Origin: Macropodus opercularis
Lineage: Eukaryota > Chordata > Actinopteri > Anabantiformes > Osphronemidae
NCBI GenBank assembly: GCA_030770545.1
Contig: CM061106.1
Coordinates: 7,555,001-7,619,000, forward strand
Reading direction: 5' to 3'
DNA: 64,000 bases
Below the pieces are notes generated by a model, which searched no databases, was not told where the DNA came from, and worked only from the letters and a program-made list of their open reading frames with translations. The position numbers and the translations under genes were made by a program. Positions 12,601-25,500 of the stretch are shown piece by piece (position 1 is the stretch's first letter; each line of letters opens with the position of its first letter).

Positions 12601-15600
12601 TAAAACTGCTGATGTATAAAACTACCACATGTACATGCAGATGGAGCAGCCTAGATGCTGGTGATGTGTGATTTCAGCAAGCTTTTAGCAGGCTCCCACT
12701 GAATGGCATGAAGCGTGATCCCCACTCTTACATGGTCAATGCTTAGCTGCCTTATTAGTCCCATCATCACCTCCTGAGTCTGTTGCAAGGGTGAATTGTT
12801 TGTCACACACATATAATGCAAATATGACAATGTGACATATTCTCAATTGGTCATTTTGGCCAGATAGTCTGTTCTGAAGCAGCACAGACATTTGTTCGGA
12901 TAAAGCACAAACGTCTTGGAGTCTTTACTGATCCCACATCAGAAATTCTCTTGTTAAGCATCTCACAAAAGAAAGAACAGTATAATGTGCAACAGAAAAA
13001 ATAGTATTACAAATCTGAGCTAACGCTCTTTCCTAATGAAAACGGTTTTTAATACTGCAATATCATTACGCTTTGCAATGCATATTTAAATATATATATA
13101 TATAAACCAGAGTTTATTAATATTTTTTGTTTAATTTAAGTTGCATAAATTCAGAACCCACCATGTATGTACCTACTGTGAGTAAAATAAATTTGTATAG
13201 AGATTTGTTGCATATAATTCTATTTGGTTCATCTGCCACTTTTTTTTTTCTTTAAATAAAAACGAGTCTGGGATCTTATGAATTAAAAGAGCAGATCTAC
13301 CTCATTTAAACCAAGCCTGTCAAAAGACGACATTTAAAATCAGACCAGGGAAAAGCACCACATGTGACGATGTCTCAGTCAGGACGTGAGCGATGACGTG
13401 GGATTTCTGGAGGGCGGTCCTCTAGGTCACCGGAATGCAATCAGACTCACCTGCATCTCATCATGTGCGCACGCCTGGTCTTATTTAAGTGTTTCTCTCA
13501 CTAGCAGCCAGTGCTAGTGAGTCACCATATGCAGCCTGAACTTTTCCGATGTACTCCACGTTCCTGATCTCCAGACGATTGCAGATGTAGTAAGTGCTTA
13601 GACGTAGATTTAGTTCCAGTCAGCCTTTTCCTGCTTTTAGCAGCGTTTTACTTTATTTCTTAAAGTTCGTAGTTTTGTTTTACCAGTGGCGTGAGAATTT
13701 AATTTGGATAAATAAAGACAATTTACTTTTCACTCTGACTCTGGTCTTGCTCTGCGTGTGAGTCCGTCCCACCCTATTAGATACATTGTCACAGTACTCA
13801 CTAGCCAAAATGGACTCAGCGAGCTGGACCAGACTCCAGAAGATGATATGTGATATTGGGCAGATGGTTGCTGAGACACGCGCCCAGACGCTGGATAACG
13901 CAGAGAAAATTCAGGGGGTAGATGCCGCCGTTAGTCAGGCGGCGAGTAGTTCAGAGGCCAGTCAGTCTAGGGTCACTTTGGCTCCGCCGAGCCGTTTCGA
14001 CGGGGAGGCGGCCAAGTGTAGTTCCTTCCTGGCTACGCTGGAACTTAAGTTCCAATTAGAGTCCCAGCGGTTCCTGACCGAGCAGGACAAAGTGGCCTAC
14101 ACCATCTCCCTGCTAGAGGGAGATGCGCTGGAATGGGGAATGGCGGAGTATAACAGAAAAGCTGACTGCTGCTCCACCTTTAAAAGTTTCGCTGAGGAAA
14201 TTACACTTACCTTCAGTCCCTCGGCTCATCGGAGAGCCGCCGCTGCCAAGCTGTTCCGCCTTTCACAGGGGCCCAGGCCGGTCAGAGACTATGTGGTGGA
14301 GTTCAAGACACTGGCGGCCCGCGTTGGGTGGCCGGAACAGGTGCAGTGCGACAAGTTTTATGAGGGCCTGGCAGAGGAGATTAAGGACGCGCTGGTGTGC
14401 GCGGAGCTTCCCTCCACCTTGGACAGACTGATTTCGCTGGCTAACGCGGTGGGAAGGAGACACCAGGAGCGTCGGCTAGAGAGATCCCAGGCGCGATGCT
14501 CGGCGGCGTCTTCAGAGGGAGCTCCTCGTCCTGATCGATCGGAGGGGTGGCGACGGTTTCTCCGCCGCAGCGAGGTTCCAGTTCAGCCGAGCCGTCGGGG
14601 TTTGGACTCCATCCAGTGCCCGGCGGTTTCTGAGAAGCCCCATCCTCGGGCTCTGCTGTGGCATCCAGGCGGTGGAGAGGCGTCTCGACCGATGACCGTC
14701 ACGGGATCGTCAAAGGAGGAGCCGATGCAGCTCGGCCTTTTTCGGGTCTCGAAGGAGGAGAAACGTCGGCGTTCTCTGGAGAACCTGTGTTTCTACTGTG
14801 GGAGATCGGGCCACTGGGTAGCGGAGTGTCGGGGAAAAGACGACGCTCGTCAGTAATCGGGGAGGTGCTGATGAGCCGTTCAACTAAGACCTCCTCTACG
14901 ACGGTGCGTCCGGTGCTGCGGGCCACAATCATGGGTCCCCGCGCCTCCCGGACGTTGGATGTATTCATTGACTTTGGTTCTGAAGGGAATTTTATTAATG
15001 AGGATTTGGTGAGAGAGCTGGGAGTGGAGCTGGTCGAGTTGCAGCGTCCTATCGAGGTACGTGCCTTTAATGACCAGACGATTCACCACATTCGCCATCG
15101 TACAAGACCTGTGAGATTGTCAGTTTCTGGAAATCATCAGGAGGATTTAGTTTTCAATTTATTTTCGGGCAGTGATCAGCCGGTCATTCTGGGACTTCCC
15201 TGGCTGGCCACACACGACCCGCACATCAGCTGGGCTACGGGCAAGGTGATGGGGTGGAGTAACTTCTGTTTGGCAAATTGTTTACGTTCTGCGGATCTGC
15301 CGACCTCTAGTGTTCGGGTTTCTGGGTCGGATGTGAAGGTGGATTTATCTAAGGTGCCTCCGGAGTACCACGATTTGGCGCAGGTGTTTAGCAAGAGTCG
15401 CGCTTTATCCCTGCCACCGCACAGACCTTATGATTGTGGAATAACCCTTCTCCCGGGAACGGCTCCCCCTCGTGGGCGGATTTTTTCACTCACACCACCT
15501 GAGAAGGAGGTTATGAACGACTACATTCGGGAGTCTTTAAAAGCTGGCATCATACGCCCGTCGTCCTCTCCGGCGGGGGCTGGGTTCTTTTTTGTTAAGA

Positions 15601-18600
15601 AGAAGGATGGGAGCTTACGGCCGTGTATAGACTATCGTGGGCTAAACGAGATCACTGTGAAGAACAAGTACCCTCTGCCACTCATCTCCTCGGCCTTTGA
15701 GCTGCTTGAGGATGCTGTTGTCTTCACAAAGCTGGATTTACGCAATGCGTATCATCTTGTTCGTATTAAGGAGGGTGATGAGTGGAAGACTGCTTTTAAC
15801 ACCCCAAATGGACATTATGAATATTTGGTTATGCCTTTTGGTCTCTCCAACGCGCCCGCAGTTTTCCAGAGTCTTGTAAACGATGTTCTGAGGGATATGA
15901 TTAATAAGTTTGTTTTCGTATATCTGGATGATATCTTGATTTATTCGAGGAATATTCAAGAGCATGTTGAGCATGTAAGGTCCGTGCTGACCCGTCTGCT
16001 GGAGAATCAGCTGTTTGTGAAGGCAGAGAAGTGCGAGTTTCACACTGTCAACACTTCTTTCCTGGGCTTCGCCCTCCAGCCGGGTCATGTGGGAATGGAC
16101 CCGGGCAAAGTCAAGGCTGTTGCTGATTGGCCCACTCCACGGGATCGAAGAGAGCTACAGAGGTTCTTGGGCTTTGCAAATTTTTACCGCCGGTTCATCA
16201 GAGGCTTTAGTAAGGTGGCGGAGCCCTTGCATAGACTCATCTCTGTAAAGTCACGCTTCATCTGGTCAGCTGAGGCGGAGGCGGCTTTTGGTAAGCTAAA
16301 GACGCTGTTTTCCTCAGCTCCTATTCTGCGCATCCCTGAGACGTCCCGACAGTTCATTGTCGAGGTGGATGCTTCCAGCACGGGGGTTGGCGCTGTTCTC
16401 TCCCAGCGTTTTGAAGACAACAAAGTGCACCCATGTGCATTCTTCTCCCGGCGTCTGACAGACGCCGAGCGCAACTACGATGTGGGAAATCGGGAGCTTC
16501 TGGCCGTGAAGTTGGCTCTGGAGGAGTGGCGTCACTGGTTGGAGGGGGCCGAACAACCATTCCAGGTCTGGACGGATCACAAGAATTTGGAGTTCATCCG
16601 AACAGCCCGCAGGCTCAACGCCAGACAGTCCCGCTGGGCTTTGTTCTTCGCCCGGTTCAATTTCTCACTGTCATACAGACCGAGTTCAGAGAATGTGAAA
16701 CCAGATGCCCTTTCCCGGCAATTCGAAGAGCCGGGCGAGTCTGAAGAGAGGGAGGAGGGGATCCTGAGTCCTATAGTGCTGGGTTTAGTATGTTGGGACC
16801 TCGAGGAGAGAGTCAGGTCATTCAGACACTCTAGCCCCATTCCTGATGGTTGTCCACCCTCTTCTCTGTTTGTTCCTGTCTCCTTGAGACCCCAGGTGTT
16901 GAAGTGGGGTCATGATTCTCGTCTGGCTTGTCACCCTGGTTCCTTCAGGACACTGTCACTGGTTTCTCAACGTTACTGGTGGCCCTCTATGCGCTCCGAC
17001 GTCAAGCGCTATGTGGCTGCCTGCAGAGTCTGCGCTGCTAACAAGGTTCCTCACAGTCCTCCGGCAGGTTTCCTGCATCCTCTTCCATTCCCACCAGACC
17101 CTGGTCCCACATTGCCATAGATTTCATCACGGGACTGCCGCAGTCGTGTGGTAAGACCACTATTCTCACTGTTGTTGATCGCTTTTCTAAGATGCTCCAC
17201 ATTATCCCTTTGCCCAAGCTCCCCTCAGCAAAGGAGACAGCTCAGCTGCTCATCGATCACGTTTTTCGTCTGCATGGTATTCCCGAGGATATTCTGTCCG
17301 ACCGTGGCCCACAGTTTTCCTCCGCAGTCTGGTCTGCGTTCTGCCGGGCTTTGGGAGCGTCAGCCAGTCTCTCCTCTGGTTTTCACCCACAATCCAATGG
17401 ACAAGCCGAACGGTTGAATCAGGAGGTGGAGAAACTACTACGCTGCACGGCGTCGTCGTCGCCGGCAACTTGGGCCCATCAGGTATCTTGGGTGGAGTAC
17501 GCCCACAACTCTCTCCCTTCTTTTGCCCTAGGATGCTCGCCCTTCGAAGCAGCCTATGGATATCAGCCCCCGCTGTTTCCAGAACAGTGCACCCAAGCTG
17601 CTTCTCCCTCCATCGCCGCTTTTATCCGGAGATGCAGGGCCACCTGGTCTACCGTCCGCACTCGTCTTCTGGCGGGACAACGGCGAGCAGAGAAGTATGC
17701 AAATAAGCGGAGATCTCCGGCCCCGAATTATGTAGTCGGGGACAAGGTATGGCTTTCTACAAAGGATCTGCACCTTAAAGGAGGAAACAGGAAGCTGTCT
17801 CCCCGCTTCGTTGGTCCATTTTCAGTTGTCAGGGTAGTTAACCCAGTGTCAGTCAAGTTAGACTTACCTGCTTCCATGAGGACTCATCCTGTGTTTCATG
17901 TATCTAAGTTGAAGCCGGACTCTTCCTCTCTCCCATCGTCTTCCTCTGGGGATCCTCCTCCGGTCCGCCTGATCGATGGAGCTCCAGCTTACACGGTGAG
18001 CTCGATCCTGAGTTCCCGATGGCGCGGCCGAGGCATCCAATACCTGGTGGATTGGGAGGGGTACGGTCCCGAACATAGGAGTTGGGTTCCGGCCCGGCAC
18101 ATCCTTGATCCCGAGCTGAGGCGTGAGTTTCATCGCACCCACCCTGCAGAACCGTCTCAGGTCGCCAGCAGTCGCCCCTCGGAGGGGGGGCTCTGTGACG
18201 ATGTCTCAGTCAGGACGTGAGCGATGACGTGGGATTTCTGGAGGGCGGTCCTCTAGGTCACCGGAATGCAATCAGACTCACCTGCATCTCATCATGTGCG
18301 CACGCCTGGTCTTATTTAAGTGTTTCTCTCACTAGCAGCCAGTGCTAGTGAGTCACCATATGCAGCCTGAACTTTTCCGATGTACTCCACGTTCCTCATC
18401 TCCAGACGATTGCAGATGTAGTAAGTGCTTAGACGTAGATTTAGTTCTAGTCAGCCTTTTCCTGCTTTTAGCAGCGTTTTACTTTATTTCTTAAAGTTCG
18501 TAGTTTTGTTTTACCAGTGGCGTGAGTGAAATTTGATTTGGATAAATAAAGACAATTTACTTTTCACTCTGACTCTGGTCTTGCTCTGCGTGTGAGTCCG

Positions 18601-21600
18601 TCCCACCCTATTAGATACATTGTCACACCACAGGACTCTTTGCTTTCGGGCATCGATCTATCTTGGCATTAAAGACAGAGGCTATTATGTCATTTACAAA
18701 CTCACTTACAGTTTCTGGAAAAAGAATCCACCCTGTTACTGATAAACCCATTGTACAAAGTATTTGTACATTGTACTCAGTGATGTTTTCTGTTTGTCTT
18801 TGCTCCAGATGGAATGATTCCAGTACCACAGCCACAACACATCACATACTATCAACAGAAGCTCCAGCAACACTTCAGTGACAGGTTTCCCTTAGTCCAA
18901 GAAGGCTGGACACAGAAGAAGGACGCACAGCAGCTACACACTATCTACACAGAGCTGTACGTCACAGCCACAGGTCACATAGAGATGAACACACAGCATG
19001 AAATCCAGCAAATGGAAAAGCCAAGAAAGCAAATGGACTCAGAGGATCCGATCCAACCCAGCGACATGTTCAAACACCCCTCTGGAGACGGCAGAGCCAT
19101 CAAAGCAGTGCTGACCAACGGAATCGCTGGAATTGGAAAAACAGTCCTTGTGCACAAGTTTGTGTTGGACTGGGCTGAACAAAGGTCCAGTCAAGACGTG
19201 CATCTGATTTTCCCCTTCACCTTCCGTCAGCTGAATCCACTGATGGGACAGAAGTTTAGTTTGGCAGAGCTCATTCATAAATGTAACCCAGAAACAGTGT
19301 CCATCAGCCAAGAGGCTCTGAACTACATCTTTACAGCTCTACAGTCATCAGGAAACACCAACTACGACAAGAGCGAGTTCAAGCTATTGTTTGTGTTTGA
19401 TGGACTGGACGAGAGTCGCCTTCACCTGAACCTCAATGTTGATGACGTTAGTTCTACTGATGTAACAAAGTCAACTGAAGTAAACAACCTGATAAAGAAA
19501 CTCATCAGTGGGAACCTGCTTCCCTCTGCTCGCCTCTGGATCACCACACGACCTGCAGCAGCCAATCAGATCCCTACTGGGTGCGTTGACATGGTGACAG
19601 AGGTCAGAGGGTTCACTGACCCACAGAAGGAGCAGTACTTCAGGAAGAGGTTCAGAGATGAGCAGCAGGCCACAACCATCATCTCCCACATCAAGACATC
19701 ACGAAGCCTCCACATCATGTGTCACATCCCAGTCTTCTGCTGGATCACTGCTACGGTTCTGGAGGATCTGCTGAGAACCAGAGAGGGAGGAGAGCTGCCC
19801 AAGACCCTGACTGAGATGTACACAGAGTTCCTGGATTTTCAGATGAAACAGACTAAAGAGAAGTATGGACCAGAACAGAGCATCACGTACATCAAGTCAT
19901 TAGCAAAACTGGCTTATGAGCAGATGGAAAAGGGAAACTTGATCTTCTATGAGAACGATCTGAAAAAGAGCGGCATCGATGTCAGTGGAGCCTCAGTGTG
20001 TTCAGGAGTTTTCACAGAGATCTTTAAAGAAGAGCGAAGGAAGAAGGACGAAGTCAAGATGTTCAGCTTTGTTCATCTGAGTGTTCAGGAGTTTCTGGCT
20101 GCTGTTCATGTGATGCTGTGTTTCAACAACGACAAGAAAAATGTGATGTCTTTGCCACCACTGTCACTACAGAACCTCAAGCTGCTTTTAAGGAAAACAT
20201 CTCTGACTGTGATTCACAGGTTTGCTATTGACAAGGCCTTACAGAGTCCAAATGGACACCTGGACCTGTTCCTTCGTTTCCTCCTTGGTCTTTCACTCCA
20301 GACCAATCAGAGTCTCTTTCAAGGTCTGATGACTCAGACAGGAAGTAGCTCACAGACCAATCAGAAAACAGTCCAGTACATCAAGAAGAAGCTTAGTGAG
20401 GATCTGCCTGCAGAGAGAAGCATCAACCTGTTCCACTGTCTGAATGAACTGAATGATGGTTCTCTAGTGGAGCAGATCCAACAGAACCTGAGATCAGGAC
20501 GTCTCTCCACACATGAACTGTCTCCTGCTCAGTGGTCGGCTCTGGTCTTCATCTTACTGTCATCAGAAGAAGATCTGGACGTGTTTGACCTGAGGAAATA
20601 CTCTGGTTCAGAGGAGGCTCTGCTGAGGCTGCTGCCAGTCGTCAAAGCCTCCAACAAAGCTGTGTAAGTCCTCACATGACTGAAATGTGTATCAACAGCC
20701 TGGAGTTGTCCTCAGCCAGAGACGTCTGCAGCTGAGCTGAATGATTCATCTACACATTAGACACATTAACAGCTTGAACGTGTTAATAGAACTAAAACCT
20801 GTTGAAGTGAGACAACACACTGGAATCATGGAAACAGATTCCAGACAGTTGAGAGTAACAACAACAGCAGAGGAGAGTGAACATCAGTAGTTCAGTCAAT
20901 GACTGAGTCTCTGGTTCCTTCCTGAACCTTGAATAATAACTAACAGGATGATGAAGGCACCTGGTCACTGACCTTTGACCCCTGCCTCTGGTTCCTCTCT
21001 GTTACGCAGGTGGTCACATGGTCGTCTGGCTACGACTTCAACGGTTTAGAAAGAAAGGGCAGATTAGATGTTGGCCTATAGCTGCTAGTTCTCCAGGGTT
21101 GAGAGCAGGTTTGTTCAGTGAAGGTTTGACCACAGCAGCCTGAAAAGCCTGAGCTACGTAGCAGAGACTGGTTGGTTGGATTCAATGTGGACATGCTGAT
21201 GAACGGAAGAACTTCTGTGAGTGATCTAGTTGGGACTGAGTCTAAGAGACAAGCAGTCAGACAGAGTCACCAGCAAATGAACCAATGTCTCTAATGGTTC
21301 CAATGTTCTAAGTAAAGAAATCCATGAAGTCACTGCTGCTGGTGTTTGAAGCTGCTCTGGGTCAACACAGCTATGACTCTTAGTCAGTTTGGCTCCAGAG
21401 CTGAACAGAAACCTGGGCCTGTAAAAGAGACTAAACATAGATTGTGACAGAGAGCTGGTTAGAGCAGTTATAACCAGGTGAAGGTGGAGGAGAATGGGAA
21501 ACTAACCCTTGTTGTTGGACTGAGACTGAAGCTAAGAAAATTTCAACCAGCCAGTGTGAGTTTCAACCAATAAATGGAGGCTTAAATCTCTCTAAGGCAA

Positions 21601-22500
21601 GATTTGAAGTCACCTCTACGCCAGAAATGAAAGAATGTTAAGACAAACACAATAAAGTGACAGAATTAACATCTAGGGACTGTCTGACTAGAAACTAGAA
21701 GAACTGGTTAAATGTTTCACCATATGTTGGTGTCCTCCACCTCCATGTTGTCTTCACACCCAGCAAACCACAGCATCACACTGAGCAGCACAGACTCCAA
21801 CCATCAGCACCTTGGGAGGTCCAGTGGTCCTCTCCACCAGTTCTGGTAGCTTCTGCCTCTGCACCACATCTCCCTGGTTCTAGGTGTGGTTTCCCGCTCG
21901 CCAACAGGGAGCTCACCCCACCTCCTTTCCTGCTGCTCTGGAGTCTGTCAAGTCTGCCCCATCAGCACGAAGCTACTACCTCTGAGCAGACAGCATCACC
22001 TTTATTTAGTGATGTCCACAGAGAAACAGTGAGCAGGTTTCTGTCCCATGGGTCACTGATAGTCCAGGAAGCAGTGGCCTCTCTGAGCCAGTACCCACAC
22101 TCCTGATGGTTTCTCCCTGTCTCTGACTGTTTTTCAGGCTCAGTGACTGTAACATCTCAGAAAGAGGCCTTGAAGCTCTGTCCTCAGTTCTCAGCTCCCA
22201 GTCCTCTAGTCTGAGACAACTGGACCTGAGTAACAACAACCTGCAGGATTCAGGAGTGAAGCTGCTTTCTGCTGGACTGGAGAGCCCACAGTGCCATCTG
22301 AAAAGACTCAGGTCAGGATTCAGCCTCACTGTTATTTAACATTTGGTTCATCACGTCTCTCTTCAAATACATTGAACACATAGGGTTTCTAGTGTCTGTA
22401 GTTAAGGCCACATTTTGGTTTGGTTTAAATGAAAAGACACAGACAGGAATATAAATCTAATGAGAATCTGTTATTACAAAATCTGTGAGGCCATAAAATA

Positions 22501-22572
<72 letters not shown>

Positions 22573-25500
22573 AAGGCAGCACATTTGACTGATGCACCAC
22601 AGAGATATTGTTGCAGTAGCTCAAACCGGACCAGGGCAGGGCCCAGATGCAGAAGGAGACGGAGACCAATCTCAAGGGACCAGATATTAGTTCAGATAAC
22701 AGAGAAGAGCAAACACTGTGGAACCAGAAGGGAAACTGCAACACTCTGAACAGGACTGACACAAAGGTTCTGAGAGAACCGGAGACGACAGTAACAGACC
22801 TATGACGTCAATGAATCCCTGAACACCAGAACAAAACAATCACTGCACACGACAGGAGAAGAGCAGCCAATAGAAAACTAGAACACAAAGCAGCTGCTAG
22901 AGCAGGAAGCTGACAAGGTGAAGCCAACGCCTGAGACTGACTCAACTCTAACCCACAAGAGTTAACCAAAGCAACGAACCGAGCTAGAGGCCAAGGGACA
23001 GGACGAGGGACAGCACAAGCAGAGACACGGACCAGGGAGGACACACTAGACACACAAACCCGTGGCAAACACAATATACACACTCACTGACTGACACACA
23101 ACAAATGTGGAGAACTAAGAGGCCCCTCCTGATGGATGAAGGACCACACTGCACCAGAGAGATGAAGAAGAATCAGCCTCATTAGGTCAAAGATGGCCTA
23201 TAGCTGCTAGTTCTCCAGGGTTGAGAGCAGGTTTGTTCAGTGAAGGTTTGACCACAGCAGCCTGAAAAGCCTGAGCTACGTAGCAGAGACTGGTTGGTTG
23301 GATTCAATGTGGACGTGCTGATGAACGGAAGAACTTCTGTGAGTGATCTAGTTGGGATTGAGTCTAAGAGACAAGCAGTCAGACAGAGTCACCAGCAAAT
23401 GAACCAATGTCTCTAATGGTTCCAATGTTCTAAGTAAAGAAATCCATGAAGTCACTGCTGCTGGTGTTTGAAGCTGCTCTGGGTCAACACAGCTATGACT
23501 CTTAGTCAGTTTGGCTCCAGAGCTGAACAGAAACCTGGGCCTGTAAAAGAGACTAAACATAGATTGTGACAGAGAGCTGGTTAGAGCAGTTATAACCAGG
23601 TGAAGGTGGAGGAGAATGGGAAACTAACCCTTGTTGTTGGACTGAGACTGAAGCTAAGAAAATTTCAACCAGCCAGTGTGAGTTTCAACCAATAAATGGA
23701 GGCTTAAATCTCTCTAAGGCAAGATTTGAAGTCACCTCTACGCCAGAAATGAAAGAATGTTAAGACAAACACAATAAAGTGACAGAATTAACATCTAGGG
23801 ACTGTCTGACTAGAAACTACAAGAATTGGTTAAATGTTCACCATGTGTTGGTTTCCTCCACCTTCATACCCAGCAAACCACAGCATCACACTGAGCAGCA
23901 CAGACTCCAACCATCAGCACCTTGGGAGGTCCAGTGGTCCTCTCCACCAGTTCTGGTAGCTTCTGCCTCTGCACCACATCTCCCTGGTTCTAGGTGTGGT
24001 TTCCCGCTCGCCAACAGGGAGCTTACCCCACCTCCTTTCCTGCTGCTCTGGAGTCTGTCAAGTCTGCCCCATCAGCATGAAGCTACTACCTCTGAGCAGA
24101 CAGCATCACCTTTATTTAGTGATGTCCACAGAGAAACAGTGAGCAGGTTTCTGTCCCATGGGTCACTGATAGTCCAGGAAGCAGTGGCCTCTCTGAGCCA
24201 GTACCCACACTCCTGATGGTTTCTCCCTGTCTCTGACTGTTTTTCAGGCTCAGTGACTGTAACATCTCAGAAAGAGGCCTTGAAGCTCTGTCCTCAGTTC
24301 TCAGCTCCCAGTCCTCTAGTCTGAGACAACTGGACCTGAGTAACAACGACCTGCAGGATTCAGGAGTGAAGCTGCTTTCTGCTGGACTGAAGAGCCCACA
24401 GTGCCATCTGGAAAGTCTCAGGTCAGGATGTGTCCAACGTGTAAACGATGAGCTACAGCCTCACTGTTATTTTACATTTGGTTCATCACGTCTCTCTTCA
24501 AATACATTGAACACGTAGGGTTTCTAGTGTCAGTAGTTAAGGCCACATTTGGTTTAAATGAAAAGACACAGACAGGAAAATAAATCTAATGAGAATCTGT
24601 TATTACAAAGCCTATGAAGGCATAATATATAATATTTATGTAAAGGCAGCATATTTGACTAATACACCACAGAGATATTGTTGCAGTAGCTCAAACAGGA
24701 CCAGGGCAGGGCCCAGATGCAGAAAGAGACGGAGACCAATCTCAAGGGACCAGATATTAGTTCAGATAACAGAGAAGGACAAACACTGTGGAACCAGAAG
24801 GGAAACTGCAACACTCTGAACAGGACTGACACAAAGGTTCTGAGAGAACCAGAGACGACAGTAACAGACCTATGACGTCAATGAATCCCTGAACACCAGA
24901 ACAAAACAATCACTGCAAACGACAGGAGAAGAGCAGCCAATAGAAAAGTAGAACACAAAGCAGCTGCTAGAGCAGGAAGCTGACAAGGTGAAGCCAACGC
25001 CTGAGACTGACTCAACTCTAACCCACAAGAGTTAACCAAATCAACGAACCGAGCTAGAGGCCAAGGGACAGGACGAGGGACAGCACAAGCAGAGACACGG
25101 ACCAGGGAGGACACACTAGACACACAAACCCGTGGCAAACACAATATACACACTCATTGACTGACACACAACAAATGTGGAGAACTAAGAGGCCCCTCCT
25201 GATGGATGAAGGACCACACTGCACCAGAGAGATGAAGAAGAATCAGCCTCATTAGGTCAAAGATGGCCTATAGCTGCTAGTTCTCCAGGGTTGAGAGCAG
25301 GTTTGTTCAGTGAAGGTTTGACCACAGCAGCCTGAAAAGCCTGAGCTACGTAGCAGAGACTGGTTGGTTGGATTCAATGTGGACGTGCTGATGAACGGAA
25401 GAACTTCTGTGAGTGATCTAGTTGGGATTGAGTCTAAGAGACAAGCAGTCAGACAGAGTCACCAGCAAATGAACCAATGTCTCTAATGGTTCCAATGTTC

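Larger units (their letters stand above)
13358..18632 (+). mobile_element. Ty3/gypsy chromovirus (sushi-like), near complete, with CCACA target duplication
   Basis: A full-length LTR retrotransposon in the second NLR intron, same strand as the host gene. LTRs are 13363-13793 and 18194-18627, TG...CA ended; CCACA at 13358-13362 and 18628-18632 is the target duplication. The interior has gag with one CCHC knuckle, then protease, RT, RNase H, integrase and a C-terminal chromodomain, which places it among chromoviruses. A self-priming primer site and a -1 gag-pol frameshift signal match the sushi/Tf1 group. LTRs differ at only a few positions (single-base changes and one short indel block near 18525), so insertion is recent. 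One frameshift near 17085-17105 breaks pol. Confidence 0.95.

Noticed and set aside
15738..16088. Minus-strand ORFs under the chromovirus pol
   Set aside because: Opposite-strand by-products of the RT/RNase H reading frame.
22457..22762. Minus-strand ORF with a Tyr-Ile run
   Set aside because: The repeated residues come from the (TA)n microsatellite.
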